DNA of 64,000 bases from Gracilaria gracilis (GCA_030374805.1 JARGSG010000089.1:1-64000); one strand, 5' to 3'; numbered from the stretch's first letter, positions 1-12,700 are shown. Notes: generated by a model from the sequence alone, not told the origin. Translations and numbers: made by a program.

Positions 1-3000
1 GCCCTGTAACCTAGGTGCCCTCTGAAGCCACATTTTTATCGCAAGGCTCCTATAGGGATACAAAACTGGCAATTAGCTAATATTCCTAGCTAATTTAAGC
101 AAATCCAGCTAGAACAGTAACTTTGGCTACTGTTCTGGAGATCTACTGCAATTATTTGTAAATTTTCAGTTCTTAACGCTATGCATAGAATACTCAAATT
201 CTAGTCCAAGATTGTATTGATAATCAATAATTTATTTAAAACAAGCGCCTTGTCACACAGAGCCGTTGAAATTCTCTTAGCATGCATGCTGTGCTTGGAT
301 CAAAAAACCACTAATATTTAACAATAAAGGGCAAACACATTCCAACTCTCTTGTTTGATACTTAACCACAGAAAAAAACGAATTTACAATTTTTTGGACT
401 AACGTAAATCTGAGATTTAAAAATGACTTTTGCAGATTGTGTCTATATTCTCTGCGTTCATTGACTCAAAGCTAAATTTCATACCTAAAATGACTTTATG
501 TCATCCTGTTACAGACCATATTTTTTGGTGGAAGCATTTCCTTTTATTATTGTCTATTTCTTTAGACCATCAAATTTTCATTGTTGTTACAACCAGTTTA
601 CACATACATATATTTCTAGGAAACGTTTTGAGGTTTTATTGAGCAGGAATTGTTCGAGTACATTATCTCAATAGAATTTTTCTCCCTGCACCGAATTCCG
701 TTAAATTGTTATGCGTTCTAGGAAAAAGAAATCTTTTGTTGCTTATCGACGTAGAGTAGGTTACAATTTTCAACCAAACCCTCATTTCCTGTCGTCTTGT
801 ATGAAACAGCTGATCAAACGAAGCATAAATTGTGATGATTCCTTTCATGCGAATGATCACGTAAGTAAGCTATAGGGCTTAGGTCTCTTTTCAGAAACAT
901 GCTTCTCAAAGTTTTCATTTTCAAACAAAAGTAGAACAGCAAAAATAAAACTGTACTGTTAATTCTTTGATTTCATCTTACATTTATCTATTGTTTTCCA
1001 AAGATACGTACGCCCAGTGACTGTAAAAGATGTAAGCCACACTAATTAAGGTAACAAAATTAACACAGGGGCACAATAACCAATGTGGGTCACAAAAAAT
1101 AATATACTACACTATTTACGGTTGTTGGTGATATACTCACAGCTCACCATGACGTACAACTCCGGATGGAATATGGACGCCCCTACCCGCTTGGTGGTTG
1201 ATCAAGCCGTGCACCAGCTCTCTCAACGCATACCTAAATTGGTTAAAACAAACCTCTTAACGGGTGCCCGGAAGCATATCTACCGAGTGGTTCAAAACCT
1301 TTAAGTTTGCGCAGGAGTGGCGGAAGCAAAAACCCCTGGGATTATTATGGTTAAAGGCATACCACAAAAGATCTCTGCAAGTTTTTTGGCACCAATCAAG
1401 CCAATTCCGGGCGATAGTGCATCTAGCATACTGTTTTAGGCGAGCGCAGTCTTCTCTGTCTTATTCGATAGGCATCCAGAAGATTAAAAAGAGTACAACA
1501 GAAAGAAGTGTCTCAAAAGGTTTTCAGAGCGAAGGAAAGGTATTTAACGGAGATTCTGTTGAAAGTAAATCGGCTTTATCGAACCAAATATCAGTTATTG
1601 AACAAATTGTGAACGTGGGAAGGAGAGGAGAAAAGAGAACGTATTTTGTAGATCCTCTGAGACAAGCCTATCACTTGAAGAAGAGGAAATACTAATCTTC
1701 TGCTTCTAATCCCATTTATTGTCTTCAAGGTCTCTCCTAGGTGCCTATAGCAAGAAGCAATGGTTACGGGGTACTTTTCTACCTTTTGAACTGATATGGT
1801 GGCTGAAAGTCTATTAACACGTCATCGAGATGTTGGAGAACTTCTCACAATAATATGAACAACGTTACTGTTTTGCAGCCATTCTATCGGTTGCGTCCGT
1901 AAATGTTATGCCACTCGCTCACAGATCTACTTCTAGATGAAGAACGGCAGCAGCACTCCTGGTCTTGACTGTCGATGTTTTGTTTAGGCTGGAATCTCTA
2001 CCGTACTACTTTACCACCGTTCAGGTACCATGTTTTAGTGCAGCGCCCTTGTCTTTCGCTACATTTTGGCTCGTGTGAGGGTTTTCAGACTGCTTACTGT
2101 GACATTTTGTGTTTGTACTCTTTACTTTGTTGCGTTAAGCCTCCTTCATCACATACATATCAGTCCTGCAGATTGCGAGTTGCTCTCTAAATCGTACCCG
2201 TCGATTGTATGCATGCCATGGTCTCTTGCTCTTTTGGCCCAATCCATAGACGAGGAATTTGGTGGGGAACGCGTGCAAAAGCAACTGAAACAAAAGTACT
2301 AACCCTGAATTGTAGGTTTATTATTGTGTATGTATTGGCGACGATGGTATTCAGATATTGTTTGCACTCCTGCTTTGCATATAACGTTCATTTCCCACAT
2401 GAAGCTCTGGTTTTGGTCTTTTTGTTCCACTCTGATCACTGTTTCTATACGTTTCCTGACAATCTCTTAATTTAGTTGCCATGGATTTGGACTCACTGCC
2501 TTGGAAACGGTTGATGGAACATGTGTTCTCAGCAAACGCCATGTTTCACAGATCAGTGTCTCCTTCTCAGTGCAGGAATCAGGTCGTCTTGCAGGCGCCG
2601 TATGAATGTGATCTTGCAGTGCTCTGGCGTTTCTACGGGTACTGAGCCCCGTCTCGGCAACATAGAACCTTTAACCACTTCCATAGTCCCACCACTAACC
2701 ACCCTTTACAGTTCTTGTCCCTGTAGCGACACCTCCGCCTGACCTCCTATATCGCTACGGCACCATGGCTTAAGGCCGCAATTGCCCCACCGTTGCCTTG
2801 GAATCTGGAATTTCTGCTGCTTTTCATGCAACCACACCTTGCTACCATCTTATGCCGGTTTTAGTGCTTCATACTGCGTCATGACTTTGTCCCCGCCTTC
2901 ATGTTCTTTCTTCGTTTCATATAACTACTGACGCTCTCCATACATGTCATATTTCTGCTTCCCATCACCGTCGAATATCATCATCGCCACTTCCCTCAGA

Positions 3001-5249
3001 AAGACTATGAACCTAGATTCTTCTTCTTCTTCTCAGCTCAACTTGCAACAATGAAACCCCGCCGATTCCATTCTCATCGCTGCATCAATTCATGTAATTG
3101 TTGCTATACCACACTTTTCACTCGCTCTTTTGCCAGTTGTTGCGGTTGTACTTTTATGCATATACCACCTTCGAACCACCGAGCCCATATCTTCATCTCC
3201 AGTGAGATGAAGAACATGAATAGAAAGTCTTAATCTTATGCACCTGGTTTCTTTTCTGGTCTCAGGTCTCCTTGCTGCGCAATCGGCGTTATTCAGTCGT
3301 CTACTGCTATTCTGCCAGAGCGAATTCCATAATATTACTGAGGTCGTTCAATCATCTCCGTCACCTTTCGGACAGCCTCACCCATTTCGCTCACTTCATG
3401 ATCGCCGTATAACCCCCCGTCGCTTTTCGGTTTGGTCAAGCTGTACAATTGCCGTTTCTCTGCCCCACATCGTTCCACCATCTTCATCCTACAGAGATTA
3501 TCAGCTAAACCCCATCTTCGTGTTTTTCTGGACTCTTCCGATGGATATAATCTCGTTTCACAAACCCCTTTTCTTCGTTTCGTCTCAGCAGAGTAACACT
3601 GTTTTATGGTATCCGCCATTCGTGTACTGGCATGGTTTCTGTTCCAATGCTTCTTTTCACGTTTATCTGGGCACAGCGCTCGTTGTTCTGGCGCTGTAGT
3701 ACAGTTTCCAACTCGTACCGCTTTGTGAAGCATTTTTCTCACACGGATGGAGTCATCGAAACAATGATTAACTGCATTAATTGATTTCTTAACAGCATAT
3801 CTCCTGTTTCTTCTCAACCAGTTACATAATCCTTTGGCCTCATTATGTTACCACTAATACGCTGATATTGCGGTTGTTGGCTTCTCAATTTCGTCTTCAC
3901 ATGTTCTATTTCGATCCCATGTTTCTCACGACTCTAAGTTCTTTCACAGTTCTCCATGCTTTTCCCACCATCGTTCTTTTGTCGTCTGGAGGCTTTTCTC
4001 AAACCAAATACCCCTCCGGTTATCTCCAAGGATTCCTTCATCCTTGTGTTTCAGTCATTTTTGAATTCGAATCCATTCAGCAGGAGCGTTTTGAGGCCTT
4101 TTTCATTTAACGCTTGCTCACGAAACCAGTACTACTGTACAGAGGATGGTGGCTTGGGGTTTGACGCCATACTGCGAGAACAGATGAAATCTAAGTTAAT
4201 ATTGTGCACCTCCAACGAGTTGGATAGGAATCATATCATTTTCTGAATGTACTCAGAATTTCAGCCCTTGTGCGGAAACTGCTGGTGTTCCTATCACCTC
4301 TTGTAATGAAACGGTCGTGTACATTGGTTTTTGGGGCTAAAGAGCCTCATCTCCAGTGTCTCATGAGACTGGACAGGTGACATTGAAGTTTTCCTCCCAT
4401 TCCCATACTTGAAGAAAACATGGTGGAGCATGGGGAAACGATGCGGTCTCGCTAGCCGTCTGGACCACAACAGTTTGATCGTGCCTTCGAACATGTACAC
4501 AATGCACACTACCTTCTCGGTGTTGTGATCAGGGAAGAGGGCTTACAAACTGGAAAAAGATACTCCAATCTATGGAATGCGGGTTCAAATTCTGCCGAGT
4601 TACCTCGGGTGTATATGGGGGCTCGCTTAATTTCATGGTAACGGGAAGGAGGATCCACAGTCGGGAGAGTTGATAAAAGTAGCTACTACTCTAGTCTCAC
4701 ATGAGTGTCTGGGGTAGATTAATGAGGAGCAATATCACCCGCAAGGGCATGCAGGCGTGGCTGTCAGGTGCAATAGCGGATAGGTACTTGACGTGCTTCT
4801 TTTTGCCGATGAAATTCTGGTGGGAGACTCAGGATTGAATACTGAATCTGCGATGGCGGTAATGATAACAATAGCGCTAGAATCGGTGGCTGTATCGGTG
4901 GTTGGCAAGGAAGATCATCATGAGTAGAAGCTGGAATGGGTGCAGCAACACGGGCAATATGAGTGAGTTTGGAATGGGTGCGTTAAAAGCAGAACTTTCA
5001 TTACATGATCCCGGCGTTCTTGATGGGATGTAGTCTACTAGGTCACTACATCGTTTTTGTACACTATGTTAAAATTGACAGTTAGAAAGTCGCGATTCGT
5101 GCAGTTGGAAATGCTCTTTCTTCATTCTGTAAATTACCGCTCATTGTTTCGCAATGCATCGAATAAAAACAGAATATTGCTTGAACACTTTATTGAAGAA
5201 ATACTTAGGACTCACTTTGTCCTGTCCTAGAAAGTAAGGAGCGTCAAAC
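1..5249. other. Left flank without a supportable gene
   Basis: No recognisable gene is seen. About 1-1950 is AT-rich; its longest ORF (1264-1695, +, 143 codons) is basic and matches nothing I know. About 1950-4250 is strikingly pyrimidine-rich on the + strand, with many CTT/TTC runs, so that purine-rich reading frames appear on the minus strand (the longest at 3335-3817, 160 codons). None of these has a recognisable motif. The skew is the mirror image of the purine-rich coding strand at 9.8-16 kb, so a decayed minus-strand gene is possible but not shown. 4250-5249 holds nothing I can name. Confidence 0.5.
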
Positions 5250-7782
5250 TCAATTGAATTGAGAATCAGTTGAAAATTTCAATGAATAAATAAATATAAA
5301 TAATTGAAGCAGTTTGGCCTCGGAAAGGGCCTTACGCCTACCAATGGTTACCGAGCTCTCATCCCGCCACATTGACGTAAGAAATTCCACAATATACGTA
5401 GGAAACTTTTGATACTGGGGGTAGCCGGATGGAGCCTTCCATGATCTCGATGGGCGGACATTCCACTTCGGAAATAAGTTCAACACCCTAATCATAGCAT
5501 TCCGAACTTCCTGCGTTACCTCAATATCCGTCTCATTTCCCGCACGCACAATGCGAATTGAATAATTGCGGCGTGCCTAGCATGGGCAAAGCAGTCAGGG
5601 TCCGGGTCACACCCGATGAACCTACGATGCTGTTCTAACTCCATGCATGCCATTGCTGTCGAAAACGTCCCAGCAAACAAGTCGACCACAATAAAACCGA
5701 CTGATTAGCTATTTCAACAATGCCCGAGGTTTCTGTTCGGACCTCACCTTTTGTAAAACGTAGCCCCCACCTTGTTCTTTCTCTTCCACTGAAGAATCTC
5801 CCCATGAGACATGGGGGGTACCTGGTCAATGACACTGTGGTACCCCGGGTACCTCGACTACACGAAGTTGAAGTTCTCATAGTTCACCACCCACATGCTG
5901 CTGCGCGTAGCTGAGACCATTTCGAACTCCATGTGCAGCATACTCCATTGCAGGGAAAAGGAAGCACGACCTACGTCCAGGGTTACGCATCGGGTTGCCT
6001 TGCGACCGTACAAAGTGCATTGGGACCTGGTCCACAACAAAAGAATGCCTTCGTACTCCATTTTTGTCTTTCGCCCCAATGGCAGAAAGTACATCTCTCC
6101 ATTCCTGGACATGCTCGAAAGCACTAAAGATAACGAAATGGCGCCCAGGGCGTAGCAGTCTTGATAGAAGCTTTGTTGCCTTCTTCATGTCCTGAGGGCT
6201 CAGGACATCGTACCAGCTGTTGCTGAGGTTCTTGTTCCTTCGCATGTTGTACGGAGGGTCCATGAGAAGAAGTTGAACTTTTCCTAACGGAGACACACCA
6301 TCTCTGCGCAACGTCTCGTCCATCTCTACCATGTTCTCAAACCCGCAATTGTAGGAGCGAAAGTACTTCTCCATCTCCTCCTCACAACTTCGGAAAGCCA
6401 TTTTGTCATCCAACGACGTAATGGATGGTGGGGGCATTACGCTTACCCCGGACGCTTCGTCACCAGTACTTCCTTTCCCAATGTCGGCCACTATGTTCGT
6501 ATCACCATCTCCTTCTTCGCCTATCCCCTCCTTCGGCTCCGTTTGTTTCCCAATTTCCTCCACCTCCTCCACATCATCCTCAATTTGTATGGAAGGTTCT
6601 GGTTTGGATATCGGCGTTACCGCCATACCAGGGACGTTCACTGACTCTTTCAGTTTCAACGGGCTTATGGCCTCCATGACGGAGGACACAAGCGAATTCG
6701 AGAAACTATCGAATCTCTGAGCAAACGCCCGTGATGGGTCTCTGGTAAACGTCTTCAGAACTTTCCATCGTCCTGGTTCGGAAATTGAGTAGAACTGCTC
6801 ATTCACAATAACCTTGTTGAGGTCCGAAATGAACTCCTTCGCAAGCATTCGGAGGGCAGCATCGATGTCTAGCGGTAAATTCCATGCCCATGGGATGACC
6901 TCTGTTTCAATAACAGTTTCACCTTTGCTCGGTAGCAAGCGATGGTCGTTATCCCGTTGGAAGAACCCCTCTACCCTCGTCTCAATCGCTTGAAACTGCA
7001 TGTCGTCGTACATGACTCGGATGAATGGAAGAACCATGAACTCCAAGGTAGAGAATCCCAGGAATTGAGAGAAACAATCCCATGCCTTCGTTATGAGATG
7101 CACTCCAAAGCCAACACGCTGAGCTTGAAGTTTGTTGGATATTTGGACATTCACAAAAGGTGTGGGATATCCCTTGTCTCCTCTTTTCCTCTTCTGGCCT
7201 ACAACTCTCCATGGAAACTTTCTGAATGAGTGAGAGAAAGAGAATCCTTTGAAAATGTGTGGCAACAGTTGTGGCAAACGGGGGGATCACCCGTCCCACT
7301 CGCTTAGGAGGTATAGTCATGGACTTGAAAAACTCGGTCAAAGTCACATTCTTCGGTATTTTTTTAAAGTTCACCTCGGTATTAGCATTTCAGAACTCCC
7401 TTACACGCCGGTCCCTATCACCGTTCAAGATGTCCAATAACCTCGGTGAGAGGTATAGCTGACGATAAGACCCCTTCAGAGATACGACCCGTAGTTCAAT
7501 GTCAGTAAACGTCGGATGTCCTGGACCCACAAGAATATAGAATTAATTCTTTGCCAGCGGTAGGACATTGCGATTCTTGATAACGTAATCAACGAACTCG
7601 CTGTGTTTCACCTTCCTTGGCCGGTCTTCATCTGGCATTGTCGACGCGTAATGATCGAGGATTGCGAGCCATACTGTCACAAGCTCATCTCCGGAGCCAT
7701 ACAGTTTTCCGACCTTCATATCAGAGCTTGAGAGTGCCGGTGACGTAGACCTCGATGAACAATGTGGAGCAATTTTATGCAT
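5250..7782 (-). pseudogene. Decayed DNA amino-methyltransferase (beta-type, DPPY)
   Basis: The remains encode an S-adenosylmethionine-dependent amino-methyltransferase of the N6-adenine/N4-cytosine type. The longest open stretch is 5877-7277. It holds the catalytic motif IV DPPYN at 6249-6260, preceded by an acidic linker and about 280 residues I do not recognise. Motif I, read as VVDLFAGTFSTA, follows at about 5657-5693 in another frame, next to GCDPDPDCFAHA. The order motif IV then motif I is that of the permuted beta class (N6_N4_Mtase family). Upstream, an 80-residue piece (7543-7782) and the stretch to 7259 read on in one frame across two stops, and 5250-5549 looks like the C-terminal end. 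With at least two stops and three or more frame changes I call it a pseudogene. It is divergent to the ParB/dioxygenase gene. The substrate is unknown; a phage- or transposon-type DNA methylase is the likeliest source. Confidence 0.7.
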
Positions 7783-7828
7783 GCACGCGAAGGGGGTGCA
7801 TTGACGGGTTATGATTCGAGTTTCCGGA

Positions 7829-7964
7829 GCGGACGGGAGATGGCAGCGGACGGGAGAGGGTAGCGGAGGGGAGAAGGTAGCTCACGGGAGACTGCAGCGG
7901 GCGGGGGATAACTGCCGACGAGAAATGAGAGTGCGCGGGAGACGGGAGCGGGCGGGAGAGGATA
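7829..7964. repeat. 17-bp minisatellite, eight units
   Basis: Eight contiguous units of exactly 17 bp with the consensus GCGGACGGGAGAGGGTA run from 7829 to 7964. The first three units differ at only a few positions and the later ones diverge further. The unit is G-rich on the + strand. It lies 47 bp beyond the presumed start of the decayed methyltransferase and opens the repeat-rich spacer. Confidence 0.85.
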
Positions 7965-8141
7965 GCAATTATACAGCACGAAACAAGTTCAACAAGTTCT
8001 TTCAACACGACAGGGAGATGTGCACGATGCCTGAGATGCACGTGAAGCCGTAAAGAGGTGTCAGGGAAAGCGTGGACACTCGAGGGACACGGAACTTGGT
8101 GAATGCAAACATATACGTGACGTTATAGGGAACGGCTGGTA

Positions 8142-8215
8142 GGACAGCGGACGAGGGTGGCGTGGCGCCTCATCCATGCATTGATGAAGCGCCACGACCC
8201 CCTGGTCCGCTGTCC
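8142..8215. repeat. Palindrome copy 1 (74 bp)
   Basis: The segment opens with GGACAGCGGA and closes with TCCGCTGTCC. It is nearly self-complementary around a central ATGCAT, with arms of about 37 bp. It is the most diverged of four copies of one GC-rich palindrome family. Confidence 0.85.
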
Positions 8216-8256
8216 AAAGAAAATATTTTATTTTCCATATTTTTCAACGATAGCCT

Positions 8257-8332
8257 GGGACAGCGGATCGAGGTGTCGTGGCGCTTCATCGGTGCACCGA
8301 TGAAGCACCACGACACCCCGGACCGCTGTCCC
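8257..8332. repeat. Palindrome copy 2 (76 bp)
   Basis: The segment opens with GGGACAGCGG and closes with CCGCTGTCCC. Its centre GCTTCATCGGTGCACCGATG is a near-perfect palindrome, and the arms carry only a few mismatches. It lies 41 bp downstream of copy 1, separated by an AT-rich stretch. Confidence 0.9.
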
Positions 8333-8475
8333 AACGCGCCGTGAGTGCCGATCGGCTGTCCCACGGTGAAACGAACATGGATCGCCACTCAAACGATTTC
8401 CTGCTCTCACTCTATGCAATACTTCTTACTATAACTATCCTATTCTTAGTCAAATGATTGTGACAAAATACGAAA

Positions 8476-8810
8476 ACCTCCCCAAGCAGCAAAGTATTAG
8501 GACAAGAGCTTTATCACATAAAATTAGAAGACGTACTAATTTTATATCATGCAACGGATGTTCTAATCCTAGCTTCAAAGCGCAAGCAGCATAGAAATAG
8601 GGCATCCGTTACATAAAATAAAGATAGAAGATGTACTAACTTCATCTAATCCAACGGATGTTCTATACCTAACTACGAAGCGTTAGGGTGTTTGAAAACC
8701 TCCGCAAGCAGCATAGGAATAGGACATCCTTATTACAAAATAAAGATAAAAGATGTACTAAGTTCATCTCATATAAAGGATGTCCTATTCCTAGCCTCGA
8801 AACGTGAGGG
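8476..8810. repeat. Three tandem ~110-bp units, each an imperfect palindrome
   Basis: Three head-to-tail units start near 8476, 8584 and 8695. Each carries a left arm of the form GCAAGCAGCATAGGAATAGG, then ACATCC, an AT-rich middle with AGATGTACTAA, and a right arm GGATGTCCTATTCCTA. In the third unit the 16-bp inner arms are exact reverse complements. The first two units have drifted. The layout looks like a tandemly amplified miniature inverted-repeat element. I see no ORF in it. Confidence 0.8.
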
Positions 8811-9066
8811 TGTGCTACCTTCTACGGAGATACATCTTTCTATTCCCGCAACCGAGACATACTTTTGGTTGTGGAAGAAGATGAATATATCCCAGTAGAA
8901 GGTGTGACCAGGAAGGTAGGGCGTCAAAGGTGTTGGGAGGGGGAGTGGGGATGGCTTTTATACATCAGAACACGTGTGGTTGGGGTGGCTCGGATGAAAT
9001 GTTGAAAATATGAAATATCTTCTTTGTCTAGCCGCTCGTTTCAAAAAAAACTCAAATACATTTTTT
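8811..9066. other. Spacer between the two repeat groups
   Basis: This stretch separates the tandem palindromic units from palindrome copies 3 and 4. It holds no ORF of note. A G-rich run lies near 8935-8955, followed by AT-rich sequence. Confidence 0.4.
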
Positions 9067-9141
9067 GGGACAGCGGACCGGGGTGTCGCGGCGCTTCATC
9101 GGTACACCGATGAAGCGCCACGACACCCCGGTCCGCTGATC
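9067..9141. repeat. Palindrome copy 3 (~75 bp)
   Basis: This is the same palindrome family as copies 1 and 2, opening GGGACAGCGGACCGGGGTGT. The arms match except for one base in the inner stem and the outermost bases. It is followed by the motif AACGTGCCGTGAGTG, which resembles the AACGCGCCGTGAGTG that follows copy 2, so the repeat unit extends beyond the palindrome. Confidence 0.9.
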
Positions 9142-9285
9142 TAACGTGCCGTGAGTGATGAAGCTGTGGCGGTGGCACCCGTGGCACCGCCAACGAGCCG
9201 TAAGCGGTGAAATTCGCCCGCTGTCAACGCGCCGTGTGTGATGAAACTGGAGTGCTGGCATACGTGGCACCGCCAACGCGCCGTT
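9142..9285. repeat. Short direct repeats between palindromes
   Basis: The segment is built from reiterated pieces of the form GTGGCACCGCCAACGCGCCG and GTGTGATGAAACTGGAG. They occur twice or more between palindrome copies 3 and 4, which suggests local tandem expansion of a compound unit. Confidence 0.65.
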
Positions 9286-9356
9286 GACAGCGGACCGGGG
9301 TGTCGCAGTGCTTCATCGGTGCACCGATGAAGCGCCACGACACCCCGGTCCGCTGT
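9286..9356. repeat. Palindrome copy 4 (71 bp)
   Basis: This copy runs from GACAGCGGACCGG to CCGGTCCGCTGTC. The arms differ at three positions in the inner stem, all transitions (TGGC against CAGT). It is the last copy before the divergent + strand gene. Confidence 0.9.
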
Positions 9357-9775
9357 CCCAGTGTGAAATTAGCCCGCCATAAATTTTATTTATTTCTTTA
9401 TCGCTCAAAAATTGTTGTACAAGTGTACTATAGATGTTAGTAGCTTTATTTAGCTTTGTAAAGGTCCCACGAGTATGCTATAAAATTCTATATAGGCACA
9501 GTGTACAGTTTAAACTAATACTGAGCGGACGCGCATCCGTGATGAAGTAGACGGAAAGGAACGGGAGTGAACGTTACAACTAGCTAACCGATCTCGCGAG
9601 CGTTCTCGACGGGCGTAAACATCGTTTTCGATTCTATCAGCCGCGTGTAACCGCGATGCCGCCTCGCAAGCATAAAAGGGGGCGCGATTGAAGACGAACG
9701 AACCCAAGTACAGGAGTGTCAGAAAGGCGACACCTAACACGAGGAAGAGGGAGGGCAAAAGGCACTACGCCGCGT

Positions 9776-12700
9776 ATGCCACAAGCCCGAACAATGACGG
9801 AGAAGCCTTCGCCCGCTGCTACGCCAGTAGTGAAAGGCGGCGATGCGGTGCATTTGTTTGTGACGGTTGGAAAGGAAAAAGGGCAGCGTCAAAGTGGGAA
9901 CCGCGGAGGTGAGAGGTGTGGGGTCCGCCGGTGGTGCCATGAGGGCTCTTTGCCTTTCGCTCTATGGGCATCTTCTAAACGTGACTGCCCTAGAAGGTGA
10001 AGACTTGGTTGTGATCTGGAGGACGAAGATTATAAATCATGGAAGCGCGAAGTACCCTTGCCGTTTTCAAGGTCCAGAGGACCCACCAAGTACGCTGAGC
10101 GAGTTGTTGTGGGCTGGGTTGTATGCGTGGGATACGTCGATGATGGCCCCAATCGAGATTCCGCAAAGTCCTACTCCATAGTCCGGGGCTGCCAAGTCTT
10201 CTACATCTCAGCCTGAGAAAGTGGTTGCTCTGGAGGTCGAGAAACCTGCTGAGGATGCTTCCAAAACTGCAGGAAATTCTTCTCACCGGATGAAAAAGCC
10301 CGTGGGAGCCAGCGCCAGCATCATAGAGGACTCCGACGACGATATTGTGGAGATCGTTCAGACGAGTAAGGCTCCACTTACTGACCCGGAGGAGGACTTG
10401 TTCGATGAAGTAGACAGTGTTCCGTCGGAGGAGGTTGACAACATCCTGTCTCTCGAGAAGATTTCCGGCGCCGAATATGTTCAGCGCAGATTGACGATGG
10501 ATATCGAGATGATTGAATTCCCGAAGAAGACAGTACGAAGTGTGAATCTGGGACACAAGGAGGCGACGATGATGAAATGTCGCAACTTTGGGTGGCTTCC
10601 GTCTGTAGGTTTGATTGCTGTGGCATCTCTAGGGGAGTATGATGTGAATAAAATAGTTGTTGATGGGAGAATTGTTGTGCCCATAACCCTTATAGACGGT
10701 TATCACCGAATTCTTGTGCTACGAGACTTGGATGGGGGAGGCGGGAAGTGGGTGGATATAGTCCGTTCTTTGGATGTTGTGCTGTGGGGAAGAAAGGATG
10801 GGAAGGCCATGAAAATGAACGAAGTACTAGAACTCGGCAATCTTCTGAACGAGATGAGTTCGACGGTGCTCAAGATGTCGTTTGCAGACAAAATTCATAG
10901 CACGTTATCTTTTGTGCAGAACGTCGTGGATGAGTCACATGTGGATGTGAAGGGCATTACTTAGAAGCAGTTAGCTGGTGCTTTGAAGAGAAGTGAGGCT
11001 ATCGGAGACTACAGCGTGCATCACTTGACTCGCTATGCGACATTGGCTCTGAAGTTTGTGGAATGTGAAGGGCTTTTGAAGTTCTTTGAGAAGGTGTGTG
11101 AGGAGGGTCCAGCCCTGACGTTGACGCATGTCTCGAGTGACCTCCTGATGGGTCTCACCGATGCGCAGTTTCAATTTGTCGTATGTTGCTTGCAATGGCA
11201 TCTGGAACTGAAGTTGTCTTCTTCTACGAGAACCGGTCGTTTTGAAGACATGAGGAAGCACTTCTTTCAATGTGTCATAGGTATGTGCCGCCTATGCAAT
11301 CTCAATGGGAAGAAGAAGATTAGTGTTGAAGAAGTGTTGCAGACAGTATTCAACTTAGGAGGAAAAAATGTGTCTGTGATCGAATATCTCGGTATGCGGA
11401 CAGCAAAAATAGAACTTGGCGGTGCGAGCCGTTTATCGGACGGGATGGTGTCTAGAAGGGTGAAACCCGCGGGTAACAAGCTTCAAGAAGTTTTCAAAGT
11501 ATCGCTTCAAACTTCAGAGGAGGTGAAGGAGGTGGAAGAGGAGGTGGTTGAAGTGGTGGGCGTAGGTGATGGTACATCAACCGAAGCACCTAATGAGGCA
11601 GAAGAAGCTCCCATGTTGTCAGAAGCTTCCATGCAGGGGGAAGCCCCTGAAGCAGAGCCATCAGGGTTGAGGCGGAGCACACGGAAAAAGATTGCTCCGG
11701 GCCGGCTGAAAGAGGATTGGGGTAGCAAGGCTGGGAGCGAGAAGAACAAGAAGAAGAGGAGGTTAACTGATCTTACTGACGATGAGGATGAGGTAGAAAT
11801 CCAACGTGCTCCGAAGAGGATGAAGAACGGCACCGTGAAGACCCCTTCTGGAGATATACCAAAGGAGGTTGTTACTTTATTCAGGAATATGACGAAGCTG
11901 GCATTGAAGAAGTTCTTCAAAGAAAAGAAAATAAATTTGGTGTCGTCGAGCGAGGATGAAAGTGGTGGCAGTGAGAACGATAGTAGGTTCGTTCAGGACG
12001 AGGAAGAAGGGGTGGAGGAAGGAATGATGTGTGGATTTGAAGATAAGAATCCCGAGATACCACTAAAAGGGATGAATAAGTCAGGTGAGTGGGCTGGTGG
12101 ATCGGATATGTCATGGACGAGTCTCGTGAATGCGCTACCGAGTGAGTGGTCGGGAGGGAAGAATGCCACGAAACATCAGCACCCGTGGAAGGAGATGATT
12201 CATTTGCAAAAAGAGCACAGGGCAGGGTGTTTGGGGGTGGCGGATTTGAGAGCGGCCCATGACGCGGTGTACTGGCATGCCGCCCAAAATGTGCACAAGG
12301 AGCTGGATAGCATGAAAGAACCAGTTCTTGGGGTGAAGCTTTCGTTGAAGGGAAAGCCGAGAGGGGAGGAAGGAGCTCTTTGGATGGTGGCAATGGAGAG
12401 AGATGACCTCGCTCGAGAGTACTTTGCGACGAAGAGAATGGAATTGATGGAAAGGGGTTTCTGTGTCTTGGAACACTTCGGAACTGATGAAGGTATGTAA
12501 GAGGAGGCGAAGAAGAAGGGCGTGGTGGTGGATGAAGATGTGAAAGAAGGGTTGCTGGAGGTTTTTGAGAAGGACTTCAAGGAGCAGCCAGACTTGATGC
12601 TTGAAGAGAACCGAACGAAATGGAATCCTATCATCAACTTGGGGGAAGGAAAGGATGCTGGGGACAAGATGCAGGGAATTGGACGATATATTACGACCAA

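Noticed and set aside
4560-4620. tRNA gene at GGTTCAAATTC
   Set aside because: No matching acceptor stem or A box upstream.
8476-8810. CRISPR-like array
   Set aside because: Three units are palindromic throughout and contiguous, with no unique spacers; the genome is eukaryotic.
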